Source: Halobacillus faecis
GTDB lineage: Bacteria > Bacillota > Bacilli > Bacillales > Halobacillaceae
Length of the DNA: 64,000 nt
Direction: 5' to 3'
Assembly (NCBI RefSeq): GCF_007991335.1
Contig: NZ_BJYD01000029.1
Location: 1 to 64,000 of the forward strand
Shown: positions 1 to 7,388 of the stretch, piece by piece
Numbering within the stretch: position 1 is the stretch's first letter
Layout of the letters: each line of letters starts with the position of its first letter
Position numbers and translations under genes: made by a program
The notes under the pieces: generated by a model
The model's input: only the letters and a program-made list of their open reading frames with translations
Database searches by the model: none
Told to the model about the DNA's origin: nothing

Positions 1-10
1 AAATTCATAA

Positions 11-86
11 GCCGGCCTAGCTCAACTGGCAGAGCAACTGATTTGTAATCAGTAGGTTGGGGGTTCAAGTCCTCTGGCCGGCACCA
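11..86 (+). tRNA. tRNA-Thr (TGT)
   Basis: Cloverleaf with a 7-bp acceptor stem (GCCGGCC/GGCCGGC), a 5-bp anticodon stem ACTGA/TCAGT around loop TTTGTAA giving anticodon TGT, a GTTCAAG T-loop, and an encoded CCA end. First of six tRNA genes in tandem; the cluster probably continues left of the window. Confidence 0.97.
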
Positions 87-102
87 CTTATTTAGTCAAA
101 GT

Positions 103-188
103 GGAGGGATAGCGAAGTTGGCCAAACGCGGCGGACTGTAAATCCGCTCCCATCGGGTTCGTAGGTTCGAGTCCTACTCCCTCCACCA
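103..188 (+). tRNA. tRNA-Tyr (GTA)
   Basis: Acceptor GGAGGGA/TCCCTCC, anticodon stem GCGGA/TCCGC with loop CTGTAAA (anticodon GTA), a long type-II variable arm typical of bacterial tRNA-Tyr, T-loop GTTCGAG and encoded CCA. Confidence 0.97.
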
Positions 189-297
189 TTTATTTCTTTG
201 ACGATAACGGCTGACATCCATGATCAGCTATTTTTTATGAAAATAAACATTCCTTGTATAATGATCTTTAGATGGTATATACTATTTTTGTAACTGT

Positions 298-372
298 TGG
301 GCCATAGCCAAGCGGTAAGGCAACGGTTTTTGGTACCGTCATGCGCTGGTTCGAATCCAGCTGGCCCAGCCA
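298..372 (+). tRNA. tRNA-Gln (TTG)
   Basis: Acceptor TGGGCCA/TGGCCCA, anticodon stem ACGGT/ACCGT with loop TTTTGGT (anticodon TTG), T-loop GTTCGAA, discriminator G and encoded CCA. The T-A first acceptor pair is usual for tRNA-Gln. Confidence 0.97.
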
Positions 373-410
373 TTTTTCAAAAGATGTTATACTAGATTTT
401 ATTACAATAC

Positions 411-483
411 GAGCCATTAGCTCAGCTGGTAGAGCATCTGACTTTTAATCAGAGGGTCGAAGGTTCGAATCCTTCATGGCTCA
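411..483 (+). tRNA. tRNA-Lys (TTT)
   Basis: Acceptor GAGCCAT/ATGGCTC, anticodon stem TCTGA/TCAGA with loop CTTTTAA (anticodon TTT). The CCA end is not encoded (TCT follows the discriminator A), so it must be added by nucleotidyltransferase, unlike most neighbours in the cluster. Confidence 0.96.
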
Positions 484-499
484 TCTTTTAATTTTATAT

Positions 500-574
500 G
501 CGGGAGTAGTTCAGTGGTAGAACACCACCTTGCCAAGGTGGGGGTCGCGGGTTCGAATCCCGTCTCCCGCTCCA
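500..574 (+). tRNA. tRNA-Gly (GCC)
   Basis: Acceptor GCGGGAG/CTCCCGC, anticodon stem CCACC/GGTGG with loop TTGCCAA (anticodon GCC), T-loop GTTCGAA, discriminator T and encoded CCA. Confidence 0.97.
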
Positions 575-577
575 TAC

Positions 578-650
578 GGGGCCTTAGCTCAGCTGGGAGA
601 GCGCCTGCTTTGCACGCAGGAGGTCAGCGGTTCGATCCCGCTAGGCTCCA
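578..650 (+). tRNA. tRNA-Ala (TGC)
   Basis: Acceptor GGGGCCT/AGGCTCC including the G3-U70 pair that identifies tRNA-Ala, anticodon stem CCTGC/GCAGG with loop TTTGCAC (anticodon TGC). CCA is not encoded. Last gene of the cluster, directly followed by a terminator. Confidence 0.97.
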
Positions 651-657
651 CTCTTTG

Positions 658-691
658 AACCTGACATCAATTATTGATGTCAGGTTTTTTA
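658..691 (+). terminator. tRNA cluster terminator
   Basis: Perfect inverted repeat CCTGACATCAAT / ATTGATGTCAGG followed by six T. It starts ten bases after tRNA-Ala and ends the tRNA transcript. Bases 692-920 hold no gene or clear signal that I can see. Confidence 0.93.
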
Positions 692-920
692 TGTTCTTTC
701 CTATAGGATCTAGAATCAATTTTGTTGATTCATTTATATCCATTCATAAGTATCGACCCTAATATCTATCTTGGTGGTTAATCAAAAAATCTGTGACGTT
801 GCTTCCTATGTGTAGTTCACTTCCCCTACAATATGGAAAAAGGTTTCAAACCTTGTAAACATGCATGATTACATACGTTTTCATACTATTTCTCGTATAT
901 ATATACACAAAGATGTCCAG

Positions 921-950
921 TTGAGTCATTACGGGAAAAACGGATACAAT
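921..950 (+). promoter_or_regulatory. rocF promoter (SigA-type)
   Basis: TTGAGT (921-926), 18-base spacer, TACAAT (945-950), giving a predicted start near 957 and a short leader before the AAGGAGG site of the arginase gene. No -24/-12 SigL element, which drives the B. subtilis roc operons, was recognised. Confidence 0.55.
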
Positions 951-978
951 TATAGTAGAGAAAAAAGGAGGAACTTTA

Positions 979-1881
979 ATGAATAAACAGCTTTCAGTTA
1001 TTGGTGTACCTATGGACCTTGGACAAATGCGTCGAGGCGTGGATATGGGACCAAGTGCTATTCGTTATGCGGGTATGGTTGAACGTCTAGAGCAATTGAA
1101 GTATAACATTGAAGATCTAGGGGATATTGAGATTCCTCGCCCAAAACAAAATACAGATGAGAAACAGGATAATTTACGTAACTTGAATGAAATTGCTGAA
1201 GGAAGTCGCCGTCTTGCAAAAGCGGTGGATGAAGTTGTTGAAAATAAACGTTTCCCACTCGTGCTTGGGGGAGATCATAGTATTGCTATGGGTACGCTCG
1301 CAGGGGTTGCGAAACATTATGAAAACCTTGGGGTCATCTGGTATGATGCTCACGGTGATTTGAACACAGGAGATAGCTCCCCTTCAGGTAATATTCATGG
1401 GATGCCGCTGGCTGTAAGCTTAGGGATCGGCCATGAAAAACTGACAAGTATCCATGATTATGAACCGAAGATTAAACCAGAAAATATTGTGATCATTGGA
1501 GCTCGTTCTCTTGATGAAGGAGAAAGAGTGCTTATTGAAGAGAAGGGCATCAAAGTCTATACGATGCACGAAGTTGATCGTATGGGAATGACGCAAGTGA
1601 TGGAAGAGACAGTGGATTATTTGAAAGATCGTACGGATGGGGTTCATTTAAGCTTAGACCTTGATGGACTGGATCCTAATGAAGCTCCTGGCGTAGGAAC
1701 ACCTGTAATGGGTGGCTTAAGCTATCGTGAGAGCCATCTAGCGATGGAAATGCTACATCAGTCTGGGATGATTACATCAGCGGAATTCGTAGAAGTAAAC
1801 CCGATTCTAGATGAAAAAAATAAAACCGCTAGCGTAGCGGTAGGTTTGATGGGTTCTCTATTTGGTGAGAGCTTGAAATAA
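979..1881 (+). CDS. rocF: Arginase
   Basis: Hydrolyses L-arginine to ornithine and urea with a two-manganese centre, the first step of the Bacillus arginase catabolic route. The 300-residue length is the family norm. Metal-binding motifs are intact: GGDHS at 97-101, DAHGD at 123-127 and the DLDGLDP segment at 227-233. AAGGAGG sits about six bases before the ATG. The gene is alone, with its own promoter and terminator, next to sigW rather than beside rocDE as in B. subtilis; a lone rocF upstream of sigW is also known in other Bacillaceae. Cytoplasmic. Agmatinase or formiminoglutamase are the only close alternatives, and the motif spacing fits arginase best. Confidence 0.95.
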   Translation: MNKQLSVIGVPMDLGQMRRGVDMGPSAIRYAGMVERLEQLKYNIEDLGDIEIPRPKQNTDEKQDNLRNLNEIAEGSRRLAKAVDEVVENKRFPLVLGGDHSIAMGTLAGVAKHYENLGVIWYDAHGDLNTGDSSPSGNIHGMPLAVSLGIGHEKLTSIHDYEPKIKPENIVIIGARSLDEGERVLIEEKGIKVYTMHEVDRMGMTQVMEETVDYLKDRTDGVHLSLDLDGLDPNEAPGVGTPVMGGLSYRESHLAMEMLHQSGMITSAEFVEVNPILDEKNKTASVAVGLMGSLFGESLK

Positions 1882-1892
1882 ATGAACGTTCC

Positions 1893-2087
1893 TTAGCAGT
1901 AACCCGCCTTTTGTAAGGTGGGTTGCTGTTTTTTATGGGTTATTTCATCATATTCATTTAACAGGTGGTCTAATTTCACACTCACGCGTACAACTTCCGG
2001 CGAGCTCAACTTATGGAGGCTGGCTAAACGAATCATTTCCACACGACAAGCTTCGATTTCTTTCTTCAAAGCGGTCACTCGCTTCAT
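1893..2087 (-). CDS. Spo0E-like aspartyl-phosphate phosphatase
   Basis: Small 64-residue protein of the Spo0E family, whose members remove phosphate from Spo0A and delay sporulation. The family signature is visible as SxxLDxLLxEY at about 36-47 (SVKLDHLLNEYDEI), after an amphipathic helix; the two helices fit the known helical hairpin. A strong AGGAGG ribosome site precedes the ATG by eight bases (reading leftwards). It converges on rocF and diverges from sigW. Which phosphorylated regulator it acts on cannot be read from sequence; the family also includes members acting on other partners. Only the last dozen residues overlap the rocF terminator. Confidence 0.85.
   Translation of the reverse strand: MKRVTALKKEIEACRVEMIRLASLHKLSSPEVVRVSVKLDHLLNEYDEITHKKQQPTLQKAGYC
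1895..1934 (+). terminator. rocF terminator overlapping the converging gene
   Basis: Inverted repeat around AACCCGCC/GGTGGGTT followed by six T, 14 bases after the rocF stop. It lies inside the last codons of the convergent Spo0E-like gene, so these bases both terminate rocF and encode the other protein's C-terminus. Confidence 0.85.
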
Positions 2088-2183
2088 ATTAAATTTCCTC
2101 CTAAGAAATTTTTTACATTTACAGCTTTATAACCGATACTAAAAAAAGTTAAACTTATATTAGCTAAAAAAATATTAAATTTA

Positions 2184-2210
2184 TGAAACTTTGTGGCGAG
2201 GTCATCCGTA
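2184..2210 (+). promoter_or_regulatory. SigW autoregulatory promoter
   Basis: TGAAAC at 2184-2189 and CGTA at 2207-2210, 17 bases apart, match the SigW consensus (TGAAAC, about 16 bases, CGTA). It lies 38 bases before the sigW start, as expected for the positive autoregulation known for B. subtilis sigW. Confidence 0.88.
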
Positions 2211-2248
2211 AAGGTTAGCGACCGCACGTATAGCGGAGGTATTAGAAG

Positions 2249-2812
2249 ATGGAAACCATGATTAAGCAAAAAATAAAAGAAGTGAAAAAGGGTAATCAAT
2301 CCGCTTTCGAAGACATTGTTTCTTTTTATCAGAATAAAGTTTTTCATATTTGTCTACGAATGGTTGGGAACTCGTATGAAGCTGAAGACCTGGCTCAGGA
2401 AGCCTTTATAAGAGCCTACACAAATCTCCATACGTTTGATGAGAAAAGGAAGTTCTCCACTTGGTTGTATAGGATAGCCACGAATCTGTCAATTGATCGG
2501 ATCCGCAAAAAAAAGCCGGACTACCACCTGGATGCAGAAGTGAAGGGGACCGAAGGGTTAGACATGTATTCGCAATTAGCTGCCGACCAAGCTTTACCTG
2601 AAGAAGAAGTGGAAAGCCTTGAATTACAGTCGTACATTCACAAAGAGATATTGGCACTTCCTCCTAAATATCGGAGCGTCATCGTGCTTCGTTATTTAGA
2701 TGAGCTTGCTCTTCAAGAGATTGCGGAGGTATTGGATATCCCAGTAGGGACTGTTAAGACGAGAGTCCATCGAGGTAGAGAGGCTTTACGTAAGAGGCTT
2801 CGACATGTGTGA
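2249..2812 (+). CDS. sigW: ECF RNA polymerase sigma factor SigW
   Basis: Extracytoplasmic-function sigma factor that switches on cell-envelope and antimicrobial-peptide resistance genes. At 187 residues it has the length of B. subtilis SigW and similar segments: AEDLAQEAFIRAYTNL in region 2.1-2.2, FSTWLYRIATNLSIDRIRKKKPDYHLDAE in 2.3-2.4, and the region 4 helix-turn-helix LQEIAEVLDIPVGTVKTRVHRGREALRKRL. The ATG has GGAGG ten bases upstream. A consensus SigW promoter precedes it, and the anti-sigma gene rsiW follows 15 bases later in the same transcript. Membership in the SigW subgroup rests on strong similarity plus this promoter and neighbour. Confidence 0.97.
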   Translation: METMIKQKIKEVKKGNQSAFEDIVSFYQNKVFHICLRMVGNSYEAEDLAQEAFIRAYTNLHTFDEKRKFSTWLYRIATNLSIDRIRKKKPDYHLDAEVKGTEGLDMYSQLAADQALPEEEVESLELQSYIHKEILALPPKYRSVIVLRYLDELALQEIAEVLDIPVGTVKTRVHRGREALRKRLRHV

Positions 2813-2827
2813 AGGAGTTGAGAGGGA

Positions 2828-3484
2828 ATGAATTGCAAAAGAGAAGCCGTTGAACTTATGCATAAGTATTTAGATGGCGAATTAAATAAAGAAGAAGAGA
2901 GACGACTGAGAGATCACTTACAAAGCTGTCCATCCTGCCAAAATCATTTTCATGAACTAAAGAGAACGACGACATTGATCACAAACACGACCCCTGTATC
3001 TGCGCCGCCACGATTTACGGCGAATGTAATGGCGAATTTGCCGAAAGAGAAGAAGAGGAAGAACTATCTTCGTAAGCTGCAAAGGCATCCGATGCTTACA
3101 GCTGCTGCCATCTTTTTCATATTGATGTTCAGTGGTATATTTACCGCATGGAACCAGGACCAGCAGGTAACAGTATCCAAGCAGGAGAACCTCGAAATAC
3201 GTGATCATACGGTCATTGTACCGGAAGGCGTTACGGTTGAAGGGGATCTTGTCGTCAGAAATGGGGATTTGAGGATTGACGGGAAAGTCGATGGGGATAT
3301 CACCCTTATCAATGGCGATATCCTCAATGAGTCTTCTGATCAAGTGGAAACGGATGATGGACTTGACCGCAATAATCTTCGGGCTTATTCAGGGGAGTTA
3401 ACAGAAGTGAACCAGGTTTACGAATGGGTCTGGTATCATACGAAGAAAACATTCAAGGCGATCTTCTCATTTGAATCAGATTAA
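2828..3484 (+). CDS. rsiW: Anti-sigma-W factor RsiW
   Basis: Single-pass membrane protein that holds SigW inactive until regulated proteolysis (PrsW/RasP in B. subtilis) releases it. The N-terminal zinc anti-sigma motif H30-x3-C34-x2-C37 is intact. A membrane helix follows at about 88-107, then an extracytoplasmic domain. The segment at about 130-165 (VIVPEGVTVEGDLVVRNGDL and onward) has the short repeated strands of a bactofilin-like beta-helix. Length 218 residues, close to B. subtilis RsiW. Co-transcribed with sigW; the strong terminator after it closes the operon. Confidence 0.95.
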   Translation: MNCKREAVELMHKYLDGELNKEEERRLRDHLQSCPSCQNHFHELKRTTTLITNTTPVSAPPRFTANVMANLPKEKKRKNYLRKLQRHPMLTAAAIFFILMFSGIFTAWNQDQQVTVSKQENLEIRDHTVIVPEGVTVEGDLVVRNGDLRIDGKVDGDITLINGDILNESSDQVETDDGLDRNNLRAYSGELTEVNQVYEWVWYHTKKTFKAIFSFESD

Positions 3485-3522
3485 ATAAAGCAAGGAGGCC
3501 CAAGCTTCCTTGCTTTATTTAA
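3483..3522 (+). terminator. sigW-rsiW terminator
   Basis: Perfect 14-bp stem AAATAAAGCAAGGA / TCCTTGCTTTATTT starting in the rsiW stop codon. Rich in A-T pairs at the base, so it also provides the T-run. Confidence 0.88.
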
Positions 3523-3609
3523 TTAAACAGAATGGAGGACAGGATACCCTGAAACAGCCAAAATGGCATAAAACCAGATAGGTCTGTCGTTAGGACGGTA
3601 TGTTCTCCA

Positions 3610-3638
3610 TATATACAGGAAAGGTTATGTGATATAAT
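3610..3638 (+). promoter_or_regulatory. cdaA promoter with extended -10
   Basis: TATAAT at 3633-3638 preceded by TG at the extended -10 position (TGATATAAT); the -35 region is poor. It lies 49 bases before cdaA and likely drives cdaA-cdaR-glmM. Confidence 0.65.
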
Positions 3639-3687
3639 GGTAAATGTGAATTTTTAAGGTTTATTATATCTAAAAGGAAGTGTAGGC

Positions 3688-4500
3688 ATGCTTGATGGGG
3701 GATTGGATGTTTTAGATTATTTTTTGATTACTGTGGATATCGCCCTTGTCTGGTTTGTTGTATATAAATTAATCATGCTGATCCAGGGAACGAAAGCCGT
3801 TCAGCTTTTAAAAGGGATTTTCGTCATTCTGGGTATATGGTTATTGAGTAATTTATTTGGACTAACCACATTAAGGTGGCTGATGTCACAAGCGATTACG
3901 TGGGGTTTCCTCGCAATCATCATTTTGTTCCAGCCTGAACTCCGAAGAGCTTTAGAACAACTGGGACGAGGGAGTTTCTTCAGCAGGAATACCTCAGAAG
4001 AAGAAGACACCGAGAAAACCTTACAGGCGATCATTAAGTCCTGTAACTACATGGCCAAACGCCGCATCGGTGCATTGATTACGATTGAACGTGATACAGG
4101 TATGGGAGATTACGTAGAGACAGGCATACGTGTCGGCGGACACTTGTCGAGCGAACTGCTTACGAATATTTTTATACCGAACACTCCTCTCCACGATGGA
4201 GCGGTTATACTTAAAAATGATGAAATTGTTGCTGCTGCCTGTTACCTCCCACTTTCAGAGAGTCCTTTCATTTCCAAGGAGCTGGGTACAAGGCACAGAG
4301 CAGCCATGGGAATCAGTGAGGTGACGGATGCTTTAACGATCGTCGTATCTGAAGAGACAGGAGCTATTTCCTGTACGAAGAACGGGGAATTGCATCGAGA
4401 CCTTGATCAAGTGAAATTGGAAGAGATCTTGCGTACAGAATTGGATTACTCCGCCCCTGCGGTGAAAAGCTGGAACTGGAGGGGGAAAAAGAATGGATAA
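3688..4500 (+). CDS. cdaA: Diadenylate cyclase CdaA
   Basis: Condenses two ATP into c-di-AMP, the second messenger controlling potassium and osmolyte balance and wall homeostasis. Three membrane helices at about 10-30, 38-56 and 66-82 are followed by a cytoplasmic DAC domain with the catalytic DGA (170-172) and RHRAA (202-206) motifs intact. Length 270 residues. Ribosome site AAGGAAG precedes the ATG. The reading frame overlaps cdaR by eight bases, matching the conserved cdaA-cdaR-glmM order in Firmicutes, where the three products interact at the membrane. Confidence 0.97.
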   Translation: MLDGGLDVLDYFLITVDIALVWFVVYKLIMLIQGTKAVQLLKGIFVILGIWLLSNLFGLTTLRWLMSQAITWGFLAIIILFQPELRRALEQLGRGSFFSRNTSEEEDTEKTLQAIIKSCNYMAKRRIGALITIERDTGMGDYVETGIRVGGHLSSELLTNIFIPNTPLHDGAVILKNDEIVAAACYLPLSESPFISKELGTRHRAAMGISEVTDALTIVVSEETGAISCTKNGELHRDLDQVKLEEILRTELDYSAPAVKSWNWRGKKNG

Positions 4501-5482
4501 TTGGTTCAAGAGTGTATGGTTTATAAGAATCATATCCCTTATGCTTGCTGGTCTTCTTTGGGTGACGGTGAATGTCGATAACAATATGGATTCTGATTCT
4601 TTGTTCTTCAATCAGTCATCCTCAGATATGGAAGTAATGGAAAACATCCCATTGGAAATCAGGTTTGATAGTGAAGAATACGTAGTCAGCGGCATTCCAC
4701 AAGAAGTATCCGTCTCTGTTGAGGGGCCGACCTCTGCTGTCGCTCCTGTTTCCAGACAAAAGAACTTTACGGTTTTTGTAGATTTGAATGGGCTCGGTCC
4801 GGGTACACATGAGGTGTCCTTACAGCATTCAGGGATATCCAATCAGCTGGCAGTCACGCTCGATCCGAAAATCATTGAAGTGACGATCGAGCAAAAAGTG
4901 ACCGAAGATTATGAAGTGAACATTGATTATATCAATCAAGGAAACCTGGATAGTGCGCTCGAGCTTGGTGAGCCAGAAGTGGATCCTTCGCAAGTTGCCA
5001 TTACGGGAGCTTCGTCGGTCATTGAGCGTGTAGCCTCTGTGAAAGCAATCATTGATGTCGGAGGAGCTACAGAGTCGATTGAAGCTCAGGAAGCTCCTGT
5101 GAAGGTTTATGATAATCAGGGGAATGAGTTGAATGTCCTCGTGGATCCAACGACTGTGAATGTATCCGTTCCGATTGCCACTCGTACGAAAAGCATTCCA
5201 TTGAACGTTGCCGCTCGTGGTGGGAATACAGAAGGTGTACTGATTGAATCAGTCAGTACAGAAACAGAAGAAGTCACCATTTCCGGACCTAAGGAAGTAC
5301 TTGATGGCATTGAGGCGCTTCCTGAAGTGCCGGTCGATGTATCAGAAGTGACAGAAAGTCAAACCGTTGAAGTGGATATTCCCCTCCCTGAAGGGGTGAC
5401 TTCCGTCCAACCTGAAACGATTGAAGTGGACATTGAAGTCGTTGAAGGCGAAGCGGGAGATGACGGAGACGCGACAGAATAA
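4493..5482 (+). CDS. cdaR: CdaA regulatory protein CdaR
   Basis: Membrane-anchored regulator of CdaA. One N-terminal membrane helix (about 10-27) leads to an extracytoplasmic region made of repeated YbbR domains, seen as recurring segments such as YVVSGIPQEVSVSVEGPTS and later VTISGPKEVLDGIEALPEV. Length 329 residues, shorter than the four-domain B. subtilis protein (483), so it probably has three to four compact repeats. Acidic C-terminus. The start overlaps the end of cdaA; glmM follows after 58 bases. Confidence 0.94.
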   Translation: MDNWFKSVWFIRIISLMLAGLLWVTVNVDNNMDSDSLFFNQSSSDMEVMENIPLEIRFDSEEYVVSGIPQEVSVSVEGPTSAVAPVSRQKNFTVFVDLNGLGPGTHEVSLQHSGISNQLAVTLDPKIIEVTIEQKVTEDYEVNIDYINQGNLDSALELGEPEVDPSQVAITGASSVIERVASVKAIIDVGGATESIEAQEAPVKVYDNQGNELNVLVDPTTVNVSVPIATRTKSIPLNVAARGGNTEGVLIESVSTETEEVTISGPKEVLDGIEALPEVPVDVSEVTESQTVEVDIPLPEGVTSVQPETIEVDIEVVEGEAGDDGDATE

Positions 5483-5546
5483 CTAAAAACGAATCAATCG
5501 TGAAACATAGATCAATGGAAAGAATAGAAAGAGAGGTCGAATGATT

Positions 5547-6896
5547 ATGGGTAAATATTTTGGTACGGACGGCGTACGAGGCGTCGCGAATAAGGAATTA
5601 ACACCGGAGCTTGCATTCAAACTTGGCCGTTATGGCGGTTATGTCGTAACAAAAGGCGTCGAGCGTCCGAAGGTTTTGATTGGACGTGACACAAGGATCT
5701 CTGGTGAGATGCTTGAAGGCGCATTAGCTGCCGGATTATTGTCGATTGGAGCAGAGGTCATGCGTCTCGGTGTCATCTCTACGCCAGGGGTAGCCTTTTT
5801 GACAAAAGCCCTGCAAGCAGAAGCGGGAATTATGATATCGGCATCCCACAACCCTGTTGAAGATAATGGAATCAAATTCTTCGGACCAGACGGTTTTAAG
5901 TTGACTGATGACCAAGAGCAGGAAATTGAAGCATTGATTGATGCAGAGCAAGATGATCTTCCACGACCGTCAGGGGCGGACCTCGGTCAGATCAACGACT
6001 ACTTCGAAGGTGGACAGAAATATTTGCAACACTTGAAGCAAACCGTTGATTATGACTTTGAAGGACTCCACATCGCACTCGATTGTGCTCATGGAGCGAC
6101 TTCATCACTGGCTTCCCACTTATTCGCAGATCTTGAAGCGGATATTTCTTCGATCGGATCATCCCCCGATGGTCTAAACATTAATGACGGTGTCGGTTCT
6201 ACTCACCCTGAGCCATTGCAAGACCTTGTGAAAGAGAAAAAAGCGGATGTAGGACTTGCTTTTGATGGAGACGGCGATCGTCTAATTGCGGTTGATGAAA
6301 AAGGGAATATCGTGGATGGAGACAAAATCATGTACATTTGTGCCAAGCACATGAATGAAAATGGTACATTGAATAACTCAACGGTGGTTTCTACAGTTAT
6401 GAGTAACCTTGGTTTCTATAAAGCCGTAGAAGCGAATGGAATGAAGAGTGATAAGACAGCCGTAGGCGATCGTTATGTCATGGAGGAAATGCGTCGCGGT
6501 GGTTATAACCTTGGTGGAGAACAATCCGGCCACATTATCTTCCTTGATCACAACACGACAGGCGATGGGATGCTGTCCGCTCTACAACTGGTGAATGTTA
6601 TGAAAGAAACAGGCAGACCACTCTCAGAGCTTGCTGGTGAAATGGAGAAGTTCCCACAAGTACTTAAGAATGTGCGTGTCATTGATAAGAATAAAGTACA
6701 AACGCATCCTAGAATCCAGGAAGCGATCCAAGCTGTAGAAGAGGAAATGGGCGATCGTGGACGCGTTCTTGTACGTCCTTCTGGTACAGAGCCTCTCGTA
6801 AGGATTATGGTGGAAGCACCTACAGAAGAACAATGCGAAGAGTATTGTGATAAAGTCGTCCAAGTCGTTGAAGAAGAGCTTGGTTTGAAGGAGTAA
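5547..6896 (+). CDS. glmM: Phosphoglucosamine mutase GlmM
   Basis: Interconverts glucosamine-6-phosphate and glucosamine-1-phosphate on the way to UDP-GlcNAc for peptidoglycan and teichoic acids. The phosphoserine loop SASHNP (catalytic Ser100 with this start), the metal loop DGDGDR, the sugar loop GGEQSGH and the phosphate loop [12 protein letters not shown] are all present. Two in-frame ATG codons, 5541 and 5547, follow GAGAGG at 5531; the second gives the standard [10 protein letters not shown]-terminus and places the catalytic serine at 100 as in relatives, so it is preferred. In related bacteria CdaA and GlmM bind each other. Confidence 0.97.
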   Translation: MGKYFGTDGVRGVANKELTPELAFKLGRYGGYVVTKGVERPKVLIGRDTRISGEMLEGALAAGLLSIGAEVMRLGVISTPGVAFLTKALQAEAGIMISASHNPVEDNGIKFFGPDGFKLTDDQEQEIEALIDAEQDDLPRPSGADLGQINDYFEGGQKYLQHLKQTVDYDFEGLHIALDCAHGATSSLASHLFADLEADISSIGSSPDGLNINDGVGSTHPEPLQDLVKEKKADVGLAFDGDGDRLIAVDEKGNIVDGDKIMYICAKHMNENGTLNNSTVVSTVMSNLGFYKAVEANGMKSDKTAVGDRYVMEEMRRGGYNLGGEQSGHIIFLDHNTTGDGMLSALQLVNVMKETGRPLSELAGEMEKFPQVLKNVRVIDKNKVQTHPRIQEAIQAVEEEMGDRGRVLVRPSGTEPLVRIMVEAPTEEQCEEYCDKVVQVVEEELGLKE

Positions 6897-6906
6897 TTTC
6901 AGGGCT

Positions 6907-6938
6907 TGCGCAGGTCGCACATAGGGGTGATCTGCGCA
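6907..6938 (+). other. Hairpin after glmM without T-run
   Basis: Ten-bp stem TGCGCAGGTC / GATCTGCGCA (one G-T pair) with a 12-base loop, just after the glmM stop. No T-run follows, so it may stabilise the message 3' end or act as a weak pause rather than a clear terminator. Confidence 0.5.
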
Positions 6939-6985
6939 TATCCTATTACAGGGCCCTTACATTTCTGTAACGGTTACAATTTTTA

Positions 6986-7014
6986 TTGACCCACCTGAGA
7001 GGTCTGTGTACAAT
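6986..7014 (+). promoter_or_regulatory. glmS promoter (SigA-type)
   Basis: TTGACC (6986-6991), 17-base spacer, TACAAT (7009-7014); near-consensus. It gives a leader of about 115 bases before the ribozyme cleavage site. A 13-base palindrome TGTAACGGTTACA (6966-6978) lies just upstream of the -35 box. Confidence 0.8.
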
Positions 7015-7130
7015 TGAACATGTCCTTGAAAAAATTGTCGATTTTCATGTTTGAGAAGTCTTTCATTCGGAAATGAGACAAAAGGATTTTATTTTGAAAT
7101 AGTTAAGGAGGATCGAGGTCATTCCTTATT

Positions 7131-7300
7131 ATAAAGCGCCAGGACTGTGTGTACGTTTGAAAAATAAACACAGTTGACGAGGTGGAGGTTCATCGAGTTT
7201 TCGGCGGATGCCTCCCGGTTGCCACACTTCAACCGCATGTCCGAGTGTAAAACGGGAAGGTGACTTTCCGAACAAAACATTCTGGACGAAGTGATCAAAG
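7131..7300 (+). ncRNA. glmS self-cleaving ribozyme (riboswitch)
   Basis: In this class the glmS message is cleaved when glucosamine-6-phosphate binds, lowering GlmS synthesis. The hallmark AGCGCC starts the core, with the predicted cut between A7135 and G7136. The P1/P2 arm ACTGTGT...ACACAGT, the conserved core GACGAGGTGGAGG (from about 7175), TCATCGAG, TTCGGCGGATG and CCTCCCGGTTG, and the P4 element AAGGTGACTT (about 7258) follow in the known order. The 3' limit is approximate. Confidence 0.95.
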
Positions 7301-7311
7301 AAAGAATAACG

Positions 7312-7367
7312 GGAGAGGGGCAGCGGAAAGCCCCTTGAAATCTACGGAGCATTCGTTGCCCTTCTCC
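7312..7367 (+). promoter_or_regulatory. Extra hairpin between glmS ribozyme and start
   Basis: A 14-bp stem (with two G-U pairs) joins 7312-7325 to 7354-7367, ending four bases before the AGGAGG ribosome site. A smaller stem, GGGGC 7317-7321 with GCCCC 7330-7334, uses the same 5' bases, so the two folds exclude each other. Function is unknown; it lies downstream of the ribozyme core. Confidence 0.6.
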
Positions 7368-7388
7368 GATAATAGGAGGACAACAATT

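Noticed and set aside
514-762. An 82-codon frame across tRNA-Gly and tRNA-Ala
   Set aside because: It is encoded by tRNA genes and a terminator.
6966-6978. Palindrome TGTAACGGTTACA before the glmS promoter as a catabolite (cre) site
   Set aside because: It is one base too short for the cre pattern; kept only as a note with the promoter.
7260-7388. A 43-codon N-terminal extension of GlmS in the open frame
   Set aside because: It lies in the ribozyme and the hairpin after it; the ATG at 7389 has AGGAGG and exposes the catalytic N-terminal cysteine.
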